Assembly (NCBI RefSeq): GCF_039535095.1
Contig: NZ_BAAAWN010000001.1
Span: 3,038,001 to 3,102,000, forward strand
Origin: Arthrobacter ramosus
GTDB lineage: Bacteria > Actinomycetota > Actinomycetes > Actinomycetales > Micrococcaceae
DNA: 64,000 nucleotides
Direction: 5' to 3'
How positions within the stretch are numbered: the first letter of the stretch is position 1; every line of letters starts with the position of its first letter. The notes beneath the pieces are model-generated. The model saw only the letters and a program-made list of their open reading frames with translations. It was not told the origin of the DNA and ran no database searches. Positions 8,320 to 18,336 of this stretch are shown in pieces. Position numbers and translations under genes: made by a program.

Positions 8320-11300
8320 TCAACTGTCCAGGCAGGTCGGGCCAAGAAGTACCTTGAGATCACCGAAAAGCGACGGAGTGGGATTCACGCGCATGTGCAC
8401 GGGCAGGCCCATGACCTCGACCTTGGAGTCACCTTGCAAGTGGAGCCGGACCTCGGAGTTTCCCCGGTGGGTGGTCAAAACATCGCGAAGATCAGTGACG
8501 ACGGCCTCGGTTGCCTTGTAGGTGGGCATCGTGATGACGAGGGGACCGTTGGTGCTTTCGCTCAGGTCCGGAACCGAGAGCTCCATGCAGTTCAAGGTGA
8601 CCGCACCGTCGTCGCGCCGCTGCAGGCGGCCCTTGACCACCACGATCAGGTCCTCCGCGAGGACCGAAGCGACAGGCCCGTAAACCTGGCCGAAGAACAT
8701 GACCTCGATGGAAGCGCCCAGATCTTCGATCTCCGCCCGAGCGTAGGCGTTGCCGCTTGCCTTGGCGATCCTGCGGCTGAGCGAGGTGATCATGCCCGCA
8801 ATGGTGACGATGGCGCCGTCGTGCGGTCCGTCTTCTCCCAGGATCGAGGTGATCGACTGCTCAGCATGCTGGCTCAACACGCCCTCAAGCCCTTGCAGGG
8901 GGTGGTCCGAGACATACAGTCCAAGCATGTCCCGCTCGAAGGCGAGCTTGTCCTTCTTCTCCCATTCCGGCAGGTCAGGGATCTCCGTGCTCAGGGAGGC
9001 CTGCGGCTCCTGGTCCTCGAATCCGGCGAAGAGATCGAACTGGCCGATCGCCTCATTGCGTTTGAGCGTGATGACGGAGTCGATCGCTTCTTCGTGGACC
9101 ATGGCCAACGCACGGCGGTGATGGCCGAGGGAGTCGAACGCGCCCGCCTTGATGAGGGACTCGATGGTGCGCTTGTTGCAGACGACCGCCGGAACCTTCA
9201 TGAGGAAGTCCTTGAAGGAGGTGTAGGCGCCCTCGCCCGCCCGGGCTGCCACCATGGCTTCCACCACGTTGACGCCAACGTTGCGGATGGCCCCCATTCC
9301 GAAGCGGATATCGGTTCCGACAGGGGTGAAGTTGAGGCTTGACTCGTTGACGTCCGGCGGCAGGACAATAATGCCCATGCGCCGGCATTCATTGAGGTAG
9401 ATGGCCGACTTGTCTTTGTCGTCTCCCACGGAAGTGAGCAGTGCGGCCATGTATTCGGGAGCGTAGTGGGCCTTCAGGTACGCAGTCCAGTAGGAGATGA
9501 CCCCGTACGCGGCGGAGTGCGCCTTGTTGAAGGCGTAGTCGGAGAACGGGAGCAGGATGTCCCACAAGGTCTTGACGGCATCCATGGAGTAGCCGTTGTC
9601 CTGCATGCCTTGGGAGAAGCCGGCGAACTGCTTGTCCAGTTCTGATTTCTTCTTCTTGCCCATGGCGCGGCGCAGGATATCGGCTTGACCGAGCGAGTAG
9701 CCGGCCAGCTTCTGGGCCACGGCCATGACCTGCTCCTGGTACACGATCAGGCCGTACGTTCCGCCGAGGATTTCGGCGAGCGGTTCCTCGAGCTCCGGAT
9801 GGATCGGGATGACCTCTTGGATTTTGTTCTTGCGCAGGGCGTAATCCGTGTGGGCGTTGGCGCCCATGGGACCCGGCCGGTACAGCGCCAACACGGCGGA
9901 GATGTCTTCGAAGTTGTCGGGCTTCATGAGCTTGAGCAGCGACCTCATGGGCCCGCCATCGAGCTGGAAGACGCCCAAAGTGTCGCCGCGCGCCAGCAAC
10001 TCGTACGACGCCGGGTCGTCCAACGCCAAGTGCTCGAGATCCAGGTCGACGCCTCGGTTCATCTTGATGTTTTCCAGGGCGTCGGAAATGATCGTCAGGT
10101 TCCTCAAGCCGAGGAAGTCCATCTTGATCAGGCCAAGGCCTTCGGACGTCGGGTAATCGAACTGCGTGATGACCTGGCCGTCCTGGATGCGGCGCATGAC
10201 AGGAATGACGTCGATGATGGGGTCCGAAGACATGATGACACCCGCGGCATGCACGCCCCACTGCCGCTTCAGCCCCTCAATGCCCAGCGCGGTCTCGAAA
10301 ACCTTGGCGGCCTCCGGGTCCGTACTGATCAGCTGGCGGAAGTCTCCGGCCTCGCCGTAGCGCTTGGCCTCCGGGTTCTGGATGTCCGCCAGCGGGATGT
10401 CCTTGGCCATCACGGCCGGCGGCAGGGCCTTGGTGAGCTGTTCACCCATGCTGAACGGGTAGCCGAGCACGCGGGAGGAGTCCTTGAGCGCCTGCTTGGT
10501 CTTGATGGTGCCGTAGGTGACAATCATCGCCACGCGCTCGTCGCCGTACTTCCGCGTGACGTAGTCGATGACTTCGGAGCGGCGACGATCATCGAAGTCG
10601 ACGTCGAAGTCGGGCATGGACACGCGGTCCGGGTTAAGGAAGCGCTCGAAAATCAGGCCGTGTTCCAGCGGGTCGAGGTCGGTGATGCGCATGGCATACG
10701 CCACCATGGAGCCCGCACCCGAACCACGGCCCGGGCCCACCCGGATTCCGTTGTTCTTGGCCCAGTTGATGAAGTCGGCCACCACCAGGAAGTAGCCCGG
10801 GAAGCCCATGGACGTGATGACCTCAAGCTCATAGTCGGCTTGCTTGCGTACCTTGTCCGGGACGCCGTTCGGGTAACGGTAATCGAGTCCCGTGGCTACT
10901 TCCTTGACGAGCCAGGACGTCTCGTCCTCGCCGGGAGGGCAAGGGAACCGCGGCATGTAGTTCGCACCGGTGTTGAAGGACACTTCGCAGCGCTCTGCGA
11001 TCAGCAAGGTGTTGTCGCAGGCTTCCGGATGGTCGCGGAACAGCTCGCGCATCTCCTGCGGCGACTTCAGGTAGTAGCCGCTGCCGGAGAACGCGAATCG
11101 GGAGCCGCCGTTGTCATACGTGGGCTCGAGCAGCGTCGAGCCCGACTGGATCGCCAACAGGGCCTCGTGGGCCTTCGCGTCATGCTCATGGGTGTAGTGA
11201 AGGTCATTGGTGGCCACGAGCGGAAGCTTCAGCTCCTTGGCCAACCGCAGCAGATCGCCAGTGACCCGCCGCTCGATGTCCAGGCCATGGTCCATGAGTT

Positions 11301-11880
11301 CGCAGAAGTAGTTTTCCGCGCCGAAGATGTCGCGGAACTCGGAAGCCGCAGCCAGGGCTTCCCGGTACTGCCCCAGCCGAAGACGGGTCTGGACTTCTCC
11401 GGATGGGCAGCCCGTGGTGGCGATCAGGCCTTCGGAATAGGTGTTCAGCAACTCCCGGTCCAAGCGGGGCCATTTGCCGAACACCGAGTCGAGGGAAGCA
11501 ATCGAGGATGCCCGGAACAGATTGCGCATGCCCACATTGTTGTAGCTCAACAACGTCATGTGGGTGTAGGAACCGCCACCGGAAACGTCATCCTTGCGCT
11601 GGCCCTCGTCGCCCCAGCGGACGCGTTCCTTGTCGCCGCGCGCCGTGCCCGGCGTGACATAGGCTTCGACGCCGATGATCGGCTTGATGCCTTTGTCCGT
11701 GGCCTTCTTCCAGAAATCGAAGGCACCGAACAGGTATCCGTGGTCCGTGGTGGCCAGCGCAGGCATGCCGAGCCGCTCGGTCTCATCGAACAGCTCAGTA
11801 AGACGCGCCGCACCATCCAGCATGGAGTATTCGGTGTGGGTGTGCAGATGGACGAACGAGTCATTGCTGGAAGTCACCAC
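8320..11880 (-). CDS. dnaE: DNA polymerase III alpha subunit
   Basis: Main replicative polymerase. It is 1186 residues: an N-terminal PHP domain beginning FVHLHTHTEYSMLDGAARL, polymerase core with VGPGRGSGAGS at 381-391 and the catalytic aspartates in PDFDVDFD at 423-430, then the fingers, tandem HhH and OB domains (KLAFERDMLGLYVSDHPL, VTIAGMITSLSRR). The PHP metal-binding residues look intact, as in actinobacterial DnaE1 where PHP provides proofreading. Two GTG codons in a row open the gene; TAGACT lies 6 bases before the second, so transcription may be leaderless from 11877. It follows the pseudouridine synthase gene with a gap of 56 bp. Confidence 0.98.
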   Translation of the reverse strand: MVTSSNDSFVHLHTHTEYSMLDGAARLTELFDETERLGMPALATTDHGYLFGAFDFWKKATDKGIKPIIGVEAYVTPGTARGDKERVRWGDEGQRKDDVSGGGSYTHMTLLSYNNVGMRNLFRASSIASLDSVFGKWPRLDRELLNTYSEGLIATTGCPSGEVQTRLRLGQYREALAAASEFRDIFGAENYFCELMDHGLDIERRVTGDLLRLAKELKLPLVATNDLHYTHEHDAKAHEALLAIQSGSTLLEPTYDNGGSRFAFSGSGYYLKSPQEMRELFRDHPEACDNTLLIAERCEVSFNTGANYMPRFPCPPGEDETSWLVKEVATGLDYRYPNGVPDKVRKQADYELEVITSMGFPGYFLVVADFINWAKNNGIRVGPGRGSGAGSMVAYAMRITDLDPLEHGLIFERFLNPDRVSMPDFDVDFDDRRRSEVIDYVTRKYGDERVAMIVTYGTIKTKQALKDSSRVLGYPFSMGEQLTKALPPAVMAKDIPLADIQNPEAKRYGEAGDFRQLISTDPEAAKVFETALGIEGLKRQWGVHAAGVIMSSDPIIDVIPVMRRIQDGQVITQFDYPTSEGLGLIKMDFLGLRNLTIISDALENIKMNRGVDLDLEHLALDDPASYELLARGDTLGVFQLDGGPMRSLLKLMKPDNFEDISAVLALYRPGPMGANAHTDYALRKNKIQEVIPIHPELEEPLAEILGGTYGLIVYQEQVMAVAQKLAGYSLGQADILRRAMGKKKKSELDKQFAGFSQGMQDNGYSMDAVKTLWDILLPFSDYAFNKAHSAAYGVISYWTAYLKAHYAPEYMAALLTSVGDDKDKSAIYLNECRRMGIIVLPPDVNESSLNFTPVGTDIRFGMGAIRNVGVNVVEAMVAARAGEGAYTSFKDFLMKVPAVVCNKRTIESLIKAGAFDSLGHHRRALAMVHEEAIDSVITLKRNEAIGQFDLFAGFEDQEPQASLSTEIPDLPEWEKKDKLAFERDMLGLYVSDHPLQGLEGVLSQHAEQSITSILGEDGPHDGAIVTIAGMITSLSRRIAKASGNAYARAEIEDLGASIEVMFFGQVYGPVASVLAEDLIVVVKGRLQRRDDGAVTLNCMELSVPDLSESTNGPLVITMPTYKATEAVVTDLRDVLTTHRGNSEVRLHLQGDSKVEVMGLPVHMRVNPTPSLFGDLKVLLGPTCLDS

Positions 11881-11936
11881 GACAGTCTACCGGCAGGGGC
11901 CGCTGTTGGAGTGGCGCACCTGAAGCGTTAATCCGG

Positions 11937-12863
11937 CTACGCGTTGCCGCTCTCAAGGAGCTCCAGCGCGTACTGCAGGTCCGCCGGATACTGGCTGGTG
12001 ACTTCCACCCATTCGCCGGTCCGGGGGTGGTTGAAGCCAAGCCGCCGCGCGTGCAGCCACTGCCGGGTGAGTCCCAGGTTGGCAGCCAAACGCGGGTCCG
12101 CCCCATAGGTCAGATCGCCCGCGCAGGGGTGCCTGAGGGCCGAGAAATGAACCCGGATCTGGTGTGTCCTGCCTGTCTCGAGGTGAATTTCCACGAGGGT
12201 CGCCTTGCCATAGGCCTCGAGGACTTCGTAGTGCGTCACCGAGGGACGGCCATCCTCGATCACCGCGAAACGCCAATCATGCCCCGGGTGGCGCCCGATG
12301 GGCGCGTCTATGGTGCCCTCCAGTGGATCCGGCAAGCCCTGGACCACCGCGTGGTACACCTTGTCCACCGTGCGTTCCTTGAAGGCCCGCTTGAGCACCG
12401 TGTAAGCCTGTTCGCTCTTGGCCACGACCATGACGCCCGACGTTCCGACGTCGAGGCGGTGGACGATGCCGGCACGTTCAGGCGCGCCGGACGTTGAGAT
12501 CCGGTATCCCGCACCGGCGAGGCCACCCACCACGGTAGGGCCGACCCAACCCGGTGACGGGTGTGCCGCCACGCCGACAGGCTTGTCGATGACGACAAAG
12601 TCGTCATCGTCCAACAGGATTTTCAGGCCTTCCACGACTTCCTCCACGACTTCCAAGGGATCCCGGCGTTCGGGAACGGTGACTTCCAGCACGGAGCCGG
12701 CAACGAGTTTCGCCGATTTGCCCACCGTGTTTGCAGCGACCGTGACATTGCCCTCGGCGATCAGCAAGGCGGCCGCGGAGCGGGAGATGTCCATCAGTTT
12801 CGCCAAGCCCGCGTCAGCCCTGGCCCCGCCCAGCTCTTCGGGCACCACGAATTGCTCAGACAT
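11937..12863 (-). CDS. RluD-family 23S rRNA pseudouridine synthase
   Basis: Converts uridine to pseudouridine in rRNA. An N-terminal S4-type RNA-binding domain ([20 protein letters not shown]...) is followed by the RluA-type catalytic domain with [15 protein letters not shown], where the aspartate is catalytic, and the later [10 protein letters not shown] motif. 308 residues is normal. The start is the ATG at 12863, giving [13 protein letters not shown]; it overlaps the end of lspA by 8 bases, and lspA followed by an RluD gene is a widespread order. The exact target uridines cannot be told from sequence. Confidence 0.92.
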   Translation of the reverse strand: MSEQFVVPEELGGARADAGLAKLMDISRSAAALLIAEGNVTVAANTVGKSAKLVAGSVLEVTVPERRDPLEVVEEVVEGLKILLDDDDFVVIDKPVGVAAHPSPGWVGPTVVGGLAGAGYRISTSGAPERAGIVHRLDVGTSGVMVVAKSEQAYTVLKRAFKERTVDKVYHAVVQGLPDPLEGTIDAPIGRHPGHDWRFAVIEDGRPSVTHYEVLEAYGKATLVEIHLETGRTHQIRVHFSALRHPCAGDLTYGADPRLAANLGLTRQWLHARRLGFNHPRTGEWVEVTSQYPADLQYALELLESGNA

Positions 12864-13458
12864 CGCCCGGATCCTCATCATCCGGCGCGCCGGCCTTGGC
12901 CGGTGCGGAACCGGCGGAGTGATGGCGGGAGCCGTCGAGGCTGATCCCCCGCAAGGTCAGCAGGCAGATGACCACGACACTGGAAACCACCGCGGAGTCG
13001 GCGATGTTGAAAATAGCGAAGTTGGGCAACTGGATGAAATCCACCACGTGGCCCATGGCAAAGGAAGGCTCGCGGAAAAGGCGGTCCGTGAGGTTTCCGA
13101 GTGCGCCGCCCAGCAGCAGGCCGAGTGCCAGCGACCACCAGACTGACCCCAGTCGACGCACTTGGAACAGGATCACCACTGAAACGGCCGCCATGACGAT
13201 CGTGAAGACCCATGTGACGTTTTCACCGATGGAGAACGCGGCGCCCGAGTTTCGGATGTAGTACCAGTGCAGGAGCGGAGGAAGGACGGCGATCCGCTCG
13301 CCTTCGACCATGGTGCTGGTGACCCAGAGTTTGGTTAGTTGGTCGAAGGCGTACGCGAACACGGCAAAGCCTGCAAAGACCCAAAGCAGTGCGGGACGCC
13401 ACGTGTGGGCTTTGATGCGGACCGGCTCCGTGGTGCCGTCAGTTTGTTCTTCGCTCAT
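12856..13458 (-). CDS. lspA: Lipoprotein signal peptidase II
   Basis: Membrane aspartyl protease that cleaves prolipoproteins. Four membrane helices and the conserved motifs are seen: [29 protein letters not shown] with catalytic aspartate, and [11 protein letters not shown] with the second. It is 200 residues from the ATG at 13458; an upstream in-frame start gives a longer form with no better RBS. The Pro/Ala-rich C-terminal tail of about 35 residues is an actinobacterial extension. The last 8 bases overlap the next gene. The product would process the lipoprotein encoded at 35426. Confidence 0.95.
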   Translation of the reverse strand: MSEEQTDGTTEPVRIKAHTWRPALLWVFAGFAVFAYAFDQLTKLWVTSTMVEGERIAVLPPLLHWYYIRNSGAAFSIGENVTWVFTIVMAAVSVVILFQVRRLGSVWWSLALGLLLGGALGNLTDRLFREPSFAMGHVVDFIQLPNFAIFNIADSAVVSSVVVICLLTLRGISLDGSRHHSAGSAPAKAGAPDDEDPGDV

Positions 13459-13502
13459 AGTACTTTCATTCGGTAAGCGTGGCTTCTGGCGCCTTAACAG
13501 GC

Positions 13503-13541
13503 GAAAGCCGGTGGCCGAGGAATCCCCAGCCACCGGCTTTC
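13503..13541 (-). terminator. Hairpin after wag31
   Basis: A 13-bp perfect stem (GAAAGCCGGTGGC paired with its complement) with a 13-base loop, 11 bp past the wag31 stop. There is no T-run, so termination may be partial. Confidence 0.6.
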
Positions 13542-13551
13542 AGAATACTTG

Positions 13552-14235
13552 CTAGACCTCTGCGGCGGCTTCGCCGACCTCAGGAGCGGCAACTGAGCCG
13601 CGGGCATCCAGGTCACGCAGCTGGCCTTCGATGTAGGCCTTCAGGCGGGAGCGGTAGTCGCGCTCGAAGCCGCGGAGCTGCTCCACCTTGCGTTCGAGAA
13701 CGCTGCGCTGCTGCTCGAGGGCACCGAGGATCTTGCGGGACTTGTCCTGCGCGTCGTTGACGAGGCTGGAGGCTTCGATCTGTGCCTCGGCAATGATCTT
13801 TTCCTTCTGCTGCTCACCGTCGGCGACGTGCTTGTCGTGCATCTGCTGAGCCATGGCCAGCAGGCCGGCGGCGGACTCGGCGGAAGGAGAGCCAGCCGAA
13901 GGTGCGGCCGGGGCCGGAGCGGCGGCAACGGCCGGCTCCTTCTTCTTCTCGGCTTCGGCAGCCTTCGCTTCGGCTTCCGCCTTGGCCTGTGCGTCCTTGT
14001 CGGCCTTCACCGGAGCGGGCACCTTCTCGACCACGGGTGCCGATGCCGCGCTGGCAGGGACCGGGTTTCCGCCTTCGCCAAGCTTCTTGCGGAGCTCGTC
14101 GTTCTCTTGGTTCAAGCGCCTCAGCTCGACGACGATTTCGTCGAGAAAGTCGTCGACCTCGTCCTGGTCGTAGCCTTCGCGGAACTTGGTCGGCTGAAAG
14201 CGCTTGTTGACAACGTCTTCTGGCGTCAAAGCCAT
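13552..14235 (-). CDS. wag31: DivIVA/Wag31 polar growth scaffold
   Basis: Self-assembling coiled-coil protein that marks cell poles and septum and recruits wall-synthesis enzymes. The N-terminal membrane-binding domain reads MALTPEDVVNKRFQPTKFRE, followed by GYDQDEVDDFLDEIV. An Ala/Pro/Lys-rich linker (residues about 55-115) separates it from a long second coiled coil (roughly 120-215). 227 residues is shorter than mycobacterial Wag31 but in range. It is the usual distal member of the ftsZ-sepF-yggT-divIVA group. The Thr cluster used for kinase control in mycobacteria is not clearly present. Confidence 0.96.
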   Translation of the reverse strand: MALTPEDVVNKRFQPTKFREGYDQDEVDDFLDEIVVELRRLNQENDELRKKLGEGGNPVPASAASAPVVEKVPAPVKADKDAQAKAEAEAKAAEAEKKKEPAVAAAPAPAAPSAGSPSAESAAGLLAMAQQMHDKHVADGEQQKEKIIAEAQIEASSLVNDAQDKSRKILGALEQQRSVLERKVEQLRGFERDYRSRLKAYIEGQLRDLDARGSVAAPEVGEAAAEV

Positions 14236-14401
14236 CTGGTCACCTCGTTGGTCTAGTTAGTCAGTAGGCCTTCCGGCCGTTCAAAACTACGGTACCTAAA
14301 TATCATCTGATTCCCCCAATTCAACACCATCGTGTTGGGTCGGAGGATTGCAGTCCACCGGCCGAAGAAAACAGATCGACGGCAAATGGCCTGCGGAAAA
14401 G

Positions 14402-14689
14402 CTACGCCAGCGTGTAGACGAATCCCATCGCGATGCTGACGACAATAAACACGATCAGAAATGCCAGGTCAAGGGACACCCCACCAAGCTGCAGCGGTGG
14501 AATCAGCCGGCGGATCCGTTTCAAGGGCGGATCAGTCACAGAATAGACCACGTGCGCGGCCACCAGGGCAGCGCCACGGGGGCGCCACTGGCGCGCAAAC
14601 ATCTGCACCAGATCGAAGACGAGCCTGATGACGAGGGTGACCAGGAACAGCAGCAATGCAATGTACAAAAGGCCGAAAACTATGCCCAC
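14402..14689 (-). CDS. yggT: YggT family membrane protein
   Basis: 95 residues with two membrane helices separated by a conserved cytoplasmic loop, RRLIPPLQLGGVSLDLAFL, which is the YggT signature (PP...G..D.S...). The start is GTG at 14689. The family sits next to sepF and divIVA in most Gram-positives and is linked to division-site or osmotic function, without a defined activity. It lies in the gap between sepF and wag31, on the same strand. Confidence 0.93.
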   Translation of the reverse strand: MGIVFGLLYIALLLFLVTLVIRLVFDLVQMFARQWRPRGAALVAAHVVYSVTDPPLKRIRRLIPPLQLGGVSLDLAFLIVFIVVSIAMGFVYTLA

Positions 14690-14750
14690 GGGTTAGCTCA
14701 GATCTCCTAGTTCGCCACTTTTCTCGGTCAGTCCCTCTATTGCAACACAG

Positions 14751-14778
14751 ATGCCAGGCAGATCGCTCTGCCTGGCAT
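14751..14778 (-). terminator. Hairpin between sepF and yggT
   Basis: Perfect 12-bp stem (ATGCCAGGCAGA and complement) with a TCGC loop. No T-run follows on the minus strand. It may attenuate rather than end transcription from sepF into yggT. Confidence 0.55.
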
Positions 14779-14793
14779 TCTGTGATGACTATG

Positions 14794-15324
14794 CTAGCTC
14801 TGGTTGAAGAACGTTGCTTGGGCTTCGCTGACCTTCTTGTCGTCGCCAAGAACTTCGACGTACGACGGCGACAACAGGAAAACCTTGCTGGTGACGCGCT
14901 CAATGCTGCCATGGAGTCCGAAGACCAACCCGGCGGAAAAATCGACGAGGCGCTTGGCATCTCCCTCACCCATGTCGGTGACGTTCATGATCACGGGGAT
15001 GCCGTCCCGGAAACTTTCGCCGATGATCTTGGCGTCATTGTAGGAGCGGGGATGGACGGTGGTGATCTGCCTCAGGCCGGAGGCGTCTTCGCGGCTGGAT
15101 GCCGCACGCTTGATAGGTGTCACGGGTGCGCGGTATTCCTCTTCGGCGACAGGGGGGACTTCACGAACTACTTCACGTACAGGTGCAGGGGCGCGGCGCT
15201 CTTCACGATTGTGGTCGACAGACCGGTCCTCGTCCGTGTGCTGCACGTGCTGCTCAGACTCGTAGTGTTCATCGCCATCGGCGAGCCCAAGATAAACCAT
15301 TGTCTTGCGCAGTGCGCCAGCCAT
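14794..15324 (-). CDS. sepF: Cell division protein SepF
   Basis: Membrane anchor for FtsZ at the division site, especially important in Actinobacteria that lack FtsA. The N-terminal [16 protein letters not shown] forms the amphipathic membrane helix, a charged variable linker follows (residues about 20-85), and the C-terminal SepF core begins with [19 protein letters not shown] and includes [20 protein letters not shown]. 176 residues is normal. No ftsA is present in the window, consistent with SepF as the main tether. Confidence 0.97.
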   Translation of the reverse strand: MAGALRKTMVYLGLADGDEHYESEQHVQHTDEDRSVDHNREERRAPAPVREVVREVPPVAEEEYRAPVTPIKRAASSREDASGLRQITTVHPRSYNDAKIIGESFRDGIPVIMNVTDMGEGDAKRLVDFSAGLVFGLHGSIERVTSKVFLLSPSYVEVLGDDKKVSEAQATFFNQS

Positions 15325-15412
15325 GCTGGACTCCTATCGTGTCTGCAGTAGGCGGGCCGCCCATGACTTGACATCGCTGAAATCCCGGCCCGTCGCTTCC
15401 AATACTTTGACG

Positions 15413-16162
15413 CTACCCCACCCGCGGACGCGAACCGAGAATATCCGAGCCAATTCGCAGGTGTGTCGCACCAAATTGAACCGCAGCTTCGAGGTCCTGG
15501 CTCATCCCGGCGGATATCCCCACGGCGTCCGGATGCGGTCCCCGCAGATCCCGTGAAATGGCGGCGAGTTTCTCGAATGCTTCCTCCGGGGGTGCGCCGA
15601 GCGGCGCGACGGCCATCACTCCGGCCAGGCGCAGCCCGGCGGCGGTAGCGATGGATTCGGCGAGGCGCTCGACGTCGGACGGAGCGGCACCGCCGCGGTG
15701 GGCGCCGGCGTCGTCCTCAAGACTGACCTGGATGTAGCAGTCAAGGTCCGGCCTGCCGGACTCGGACTGTTGCCGCGCAACAGCCTTGGCAAGGGCCTCG
15801 GCGAGTTGCGGACGGTCGATCGATTGCACGGAAAACGCGTACTTCGCTACGGACTTGGCCTTGTTGCTTTGCAGTTGGCCGATGAAGTGCCAACGCACCG
15901 GGAGTCCGGTGAGCTCGGCAGACTTCGCGGCCGCTTCCTGGTCGCGGTTTTCACCGACGTCCGTCACGCCAAGTGCCACCAGCCGGGCGACATCCGCTGC
16001 CGGATGGAACTTGCTGACGACTATCAGTTGCGGTTCTTCGCTTCGCCCGGCCGCCACGGTTGCCGCCGAAATCCGCCGGCGGACCGCGGCGAGCCGTTCG
16101 CGCAGCTCGGCTGTCCGTGAATCGCCCGCGGCGCTTTCGGCTGTTGGGAAATACTCACTCAT
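15413..16162 (-). CDS. yggS: YggS family PLP homeostasis protein
   Basis: Binds pyridoxal phosphate and balances B6 and amino-acid pools; no catalytic reaction is established. The PLP lysine lies in LIVVSKFHPAADV, followed by DVGENRDQEAAAKSAEL and RWHFIGQLQSNKAKSVA, with the C-terminal GMSQDLEAAVQFGATHLRIG. 249 residues is normal. The ATG at 16162 overlaps the end of pgeF by 8 bases. The ftsZ-pgeF-yggS-sepF order is common in Actinobacteria. Confidence 0.95.
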   Translation of the reverse strand: MSEYFPTAESAAGDSRTAELRERLAAVRRRISAATVAAGRSEEPQLIVVSKFHPAADVARLVALGVTDVGENRDQEAAAKSAELTGLPVRWHFIGQLQSNKAKSVAKYAFSVQSIDRPQLAEALAKAVARQQSESGRPDLDCYIQVSLEDDAGAHRGGAAPSDVERLAESIATAAGLRLAGVMAVAPLGAPPEEAFEKLAAISRDLRGPHPDAVGISAGMSQDLEAAVQFGATHLRIGSDILGSRPRVG

Positions 16163-16850
16163 GCGTCCACACCAAACCTGCAAAGCGGCCTGTTTGCTGA
16201 TTGCGCCTGTACGAGTAGAGCCGGGCGGTCTCCAGCGTGCACTCCCCCGAGTACTCGACCGTGACGTCGAGTGCTTTCAGCTGGGCGCGCACACCGGCGG
16301 GCAGATCCAGTGCGGGCGTACCCCATGAGGTTGTGGACCAGGTTTCCGGGACCGCGGCAGCTACGTCCGTCCGCAACTGTTCGGGAACTTCGTAGCATTC
16401 TCCGCAGATGGAAGGGCCTACCCAGGCGCTGATGCTCGCCGCACCGCGGTTTCGCATATCCGCCACGGTGGCTGAAACGATGTCCGCAGCAACCCCGGGC
16501 CGGCCGGCGTGGACCACGGCAAGGACCGGATCGATTTCTTCCGGCACTTCGCCCAACAGCACGACGGGGACACAGTCGGCCACCATGACCGCGAGAGGCT
16601 GGCCCCTCGACACCATGGCGTCGGCCGTCGGCCCGTCGCCATGCGCGGTGATGAATTCGACGGCTTTTCCGTGGACCTGGTTCATGTATTGGAAATGCCG
16701 TTCGCCGAGCCCCGCTGCTGCTTCCAGCCGGACCCGGCGCGCCATCACGTCGTCAGGATTGTCCGCCACGTGCAGAGCCAGGTTGCCCGCATCGTCATCG
16801 GAGAAGGCTACCGAAATTCCGGGCCGCACTTCTTTTTGCCACCAAAACAC
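16155..16850 (-). CDS. pgeF: Peptidoglycan editing factor (YfiH/PgeF, purine phosphorylase fold)
   Basis: Copper/zinc-associated enzyme formerly called multicopper polyphenol oxidase; members remove misincorporated muropeptide precursors or cleave purine nucleosides. Key segments are MNQVHGKAVEF, MVADCVPVVLLGE, VVHAGRPGVAADI and VGPSICGECYEVPE, holding the expected His-Cys-His metal ligands. The common HAGWRG is HAGRPG here, a small departure. The start is GTG at 16850. 231 residues is normal. It lies 38 bp after ftsZ and overlaps yggS. Confidence 0.92.
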   Translation of the reverse strand: MFWWQKEVRPGISVAFSDDDAGNLALHVADNPDDVMARRVRLEAAAGLGERHFQYMNQVHGKAVEFITAHGDGPTADAMVSRGQPLAVMVADCVPVVLLGEVPEEIDPVLAVVHAGRPGVAADIVSATVADMRNRGAASISAWVGPSICGECYEVPEQLRTDVAAAVPETWSTTSWGTPALDLPAGVRAQLKALDVTVEYSGECTLETARLYSYRRNQQTGRFAGLVWTHE

Positions 16851-16888
16851 TACTGGCTGACTCTCCTGGGTGGGTCTGGACGGAACGG

Positions 16889-18121
16889 TTACTTCAAGAA
16901 GTCCGGAACATCGAGGTCGTCAGTGCGGCTTCCCGAAAGGTCCGGTTCGACGACGGCGGGAAGGTCGACGTCGAAGCCGGAGTCAGCCGGCAAGGCCGAC
17001 GGGCGCTGCTGGCCCCAGTTGCTCAAGCCGGAAGCGCCGACGCCAGCGGAAACGTGCTGCGGCGCCGAATAGGCCGGGGCAGCCGAAGGCGCGGCGGGAC
17101 GGTCCGGAGCCGCAGGGGCCTGGTGCTGACCTGGCTGCTGGGAAACCGACTGGTTCATCGACGGTGACGTGGCCTTGACGTCGTCAAAACCAGCGGCGAT
17201 GACCGTGACGCGTGCCTCGTCACCCAAGGCGTCGTCAATGACGGCACCGAAGATGATGTTGGCCTCGGGGTGGGCCACTTCCTGCACGAGCCTTGCAGCT
17301 TCGTTGATTTCGAACAGACCCAGGTCCGAACCGCCCTGGATGGAGAGCAGGACGCCGTGGGCGCCATCGATCGACGCTTCCAGCAGCGGCGACGCGATGG
17401 CGAGCTCTGCGGCCTTGACGGCGCGGTCCTCGCCGCGCGCCGAACCGATACCCATGAGCGCGGAGCCTGCGCCCTGCATGACCGACTTGACGTCGGCGAA
17501 GTCGAGGTTGATCAAGCCGGGGGTGGTAATGAGGTCAGTGATGCCCTGGACACCGGACAGGAGTACTTGGTCAGCGGAACGGAAAGCGTCCAGGACGGAG
17601 ACGTTACGGTCGCTGATCGACAGGAGGCGGTCGTTGGGAATGACGATGAGGGTATCGACTTCATCGCGCAGGGCGTCGATTCCGGCCTCGGCCGAACCGG
17701 CGCGCCGGCGGCCTTCGAAGGTGAAGGGCCGCGTGACGACGCCGATGGTCAGGGCGCCGAGCGAGCGTGCGATCCGGGCCACGACGGGGGCGCCGCCGGT
17801 TCCGGTGCCGCCGCCTTCGCCTGCGGTGACGAAGACCATGTCGGCTCCGCGGATAACCTCTTCGATCTCATCGGCGTGGTCCTCGGCGGCCTGGCGTCCG
17901 ACGTCGGGGTTGGCGCCGGCTCCCAGACCGCGTGTGAGCTCGCGTCCAACGTCAAGCTTGACGTCCGCGTCGCTCATGAGGAGAGCCTGGGCATCGGTGT
18001 TGATGGCGATGAACTCGACGCCGCGAAGGCCGACTTCGATCATTCGGTTAACTGCATTCACGCCACCGCCGCCGATGCCGACGACCTTGATGACGGCCAA
18101 GTAATTCTGCGGTGCTGCCAC
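16889..18121 (-). CDS. ftsZ: Cell division GTPase FtsZ
   Basis: Tubulin homologue that forms the division ring. It carries [12 protein letters not shown], the GTP-binding loop in [14 protein letters not shown], and the T7 loop region [12 protein letters not shown] Pro/Ala-rich linker leads to the C-terminal peptide [10 protein letters not shown], which contacts SepF and FtsW. The GTG at 18121 is the start, preceded by AAGGGG; an open frame further upstream is not FtsZ-like. 410 residues is normal. Its own promoter lies upstream (18191-18219), separating it from ftsQ by a 215-bp gap. Confidence 0.98.
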   Translation of the reverse strand: MAAPQNYLAVIKVVGIGGGGVNAVNRMIEVGLRGVEFIAINTDAQALLMSDADVKLDVGRELTRGLGAGANPDVGRQAAEDHADEIEEVIRGADMVFVTAGEGGGTGTGGAPVVARIARSLGALTIGVVTRPFTFEGRRRAGSAEAGIDALRDEVDTLIVIPNDRLLSISDRNVSVLDAFRSADQVLLSGVQGITDLITTPGLINLDFADVKSVMQGAGSALMGIGSARGEDRAVKAAELAIASPLLEASIDGAHGVLLSIQGGSDLGLFEINEAARLVQEVAHPEANIIFGAVIDDALGDEARVTVIAAGFDDVKATSPSMNQSVSQQPGQHQAPAAPDRPAAPSAAPAYSAPQHVSAGVGASGLSNWGQQRPSALPADSGFDVDLPAVVEPDLSGSRTDDLDVPDFLK

Positions 18122-18190
18122 GTTTCGTGCCCCTTGCTTGTGTCCTATAGCGAAACAGATCGAGTCCAACTTGAATCCTTGGACCTTAAC

Positions 18191-18219
18191 CCTCTAGTTG
18201 AAGGTTATAGTTATGTCAA
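18191..18219 (-). promoter_or_regulatory. ftsZ promoter with inverted repeat
   Basis: On the minus strand TTGACA (18214-18219) and TAGAGG (18191-18196) are separated by 17 bp. An inverted repeat, CCTTAAC and GTTGAAGG around a 6-base centre, covers the -10 side, and AACTATAACCTT (18201-18212) lies in the spacer. The position fits a MerR-family activator site such as FtsR. Confidence 0.55.
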
Positions 18220-18336
18220 GTAACTCTTAAGTGACGGTATGGGCTATGAATCCGACATTCAATGACCGCCTCCGCGTGTCGTGTGAAAGTCCGAAAAATA
18301 GCCCCATACGTCGGCGACGTTACTTCGTGGAATGGC

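Noticed and set aside
9685..11931. 748-codon plus-strand open frame over dnaE
   Set aside because: Shadow of the dnaE third-position GC; the translation lacks domain structure.
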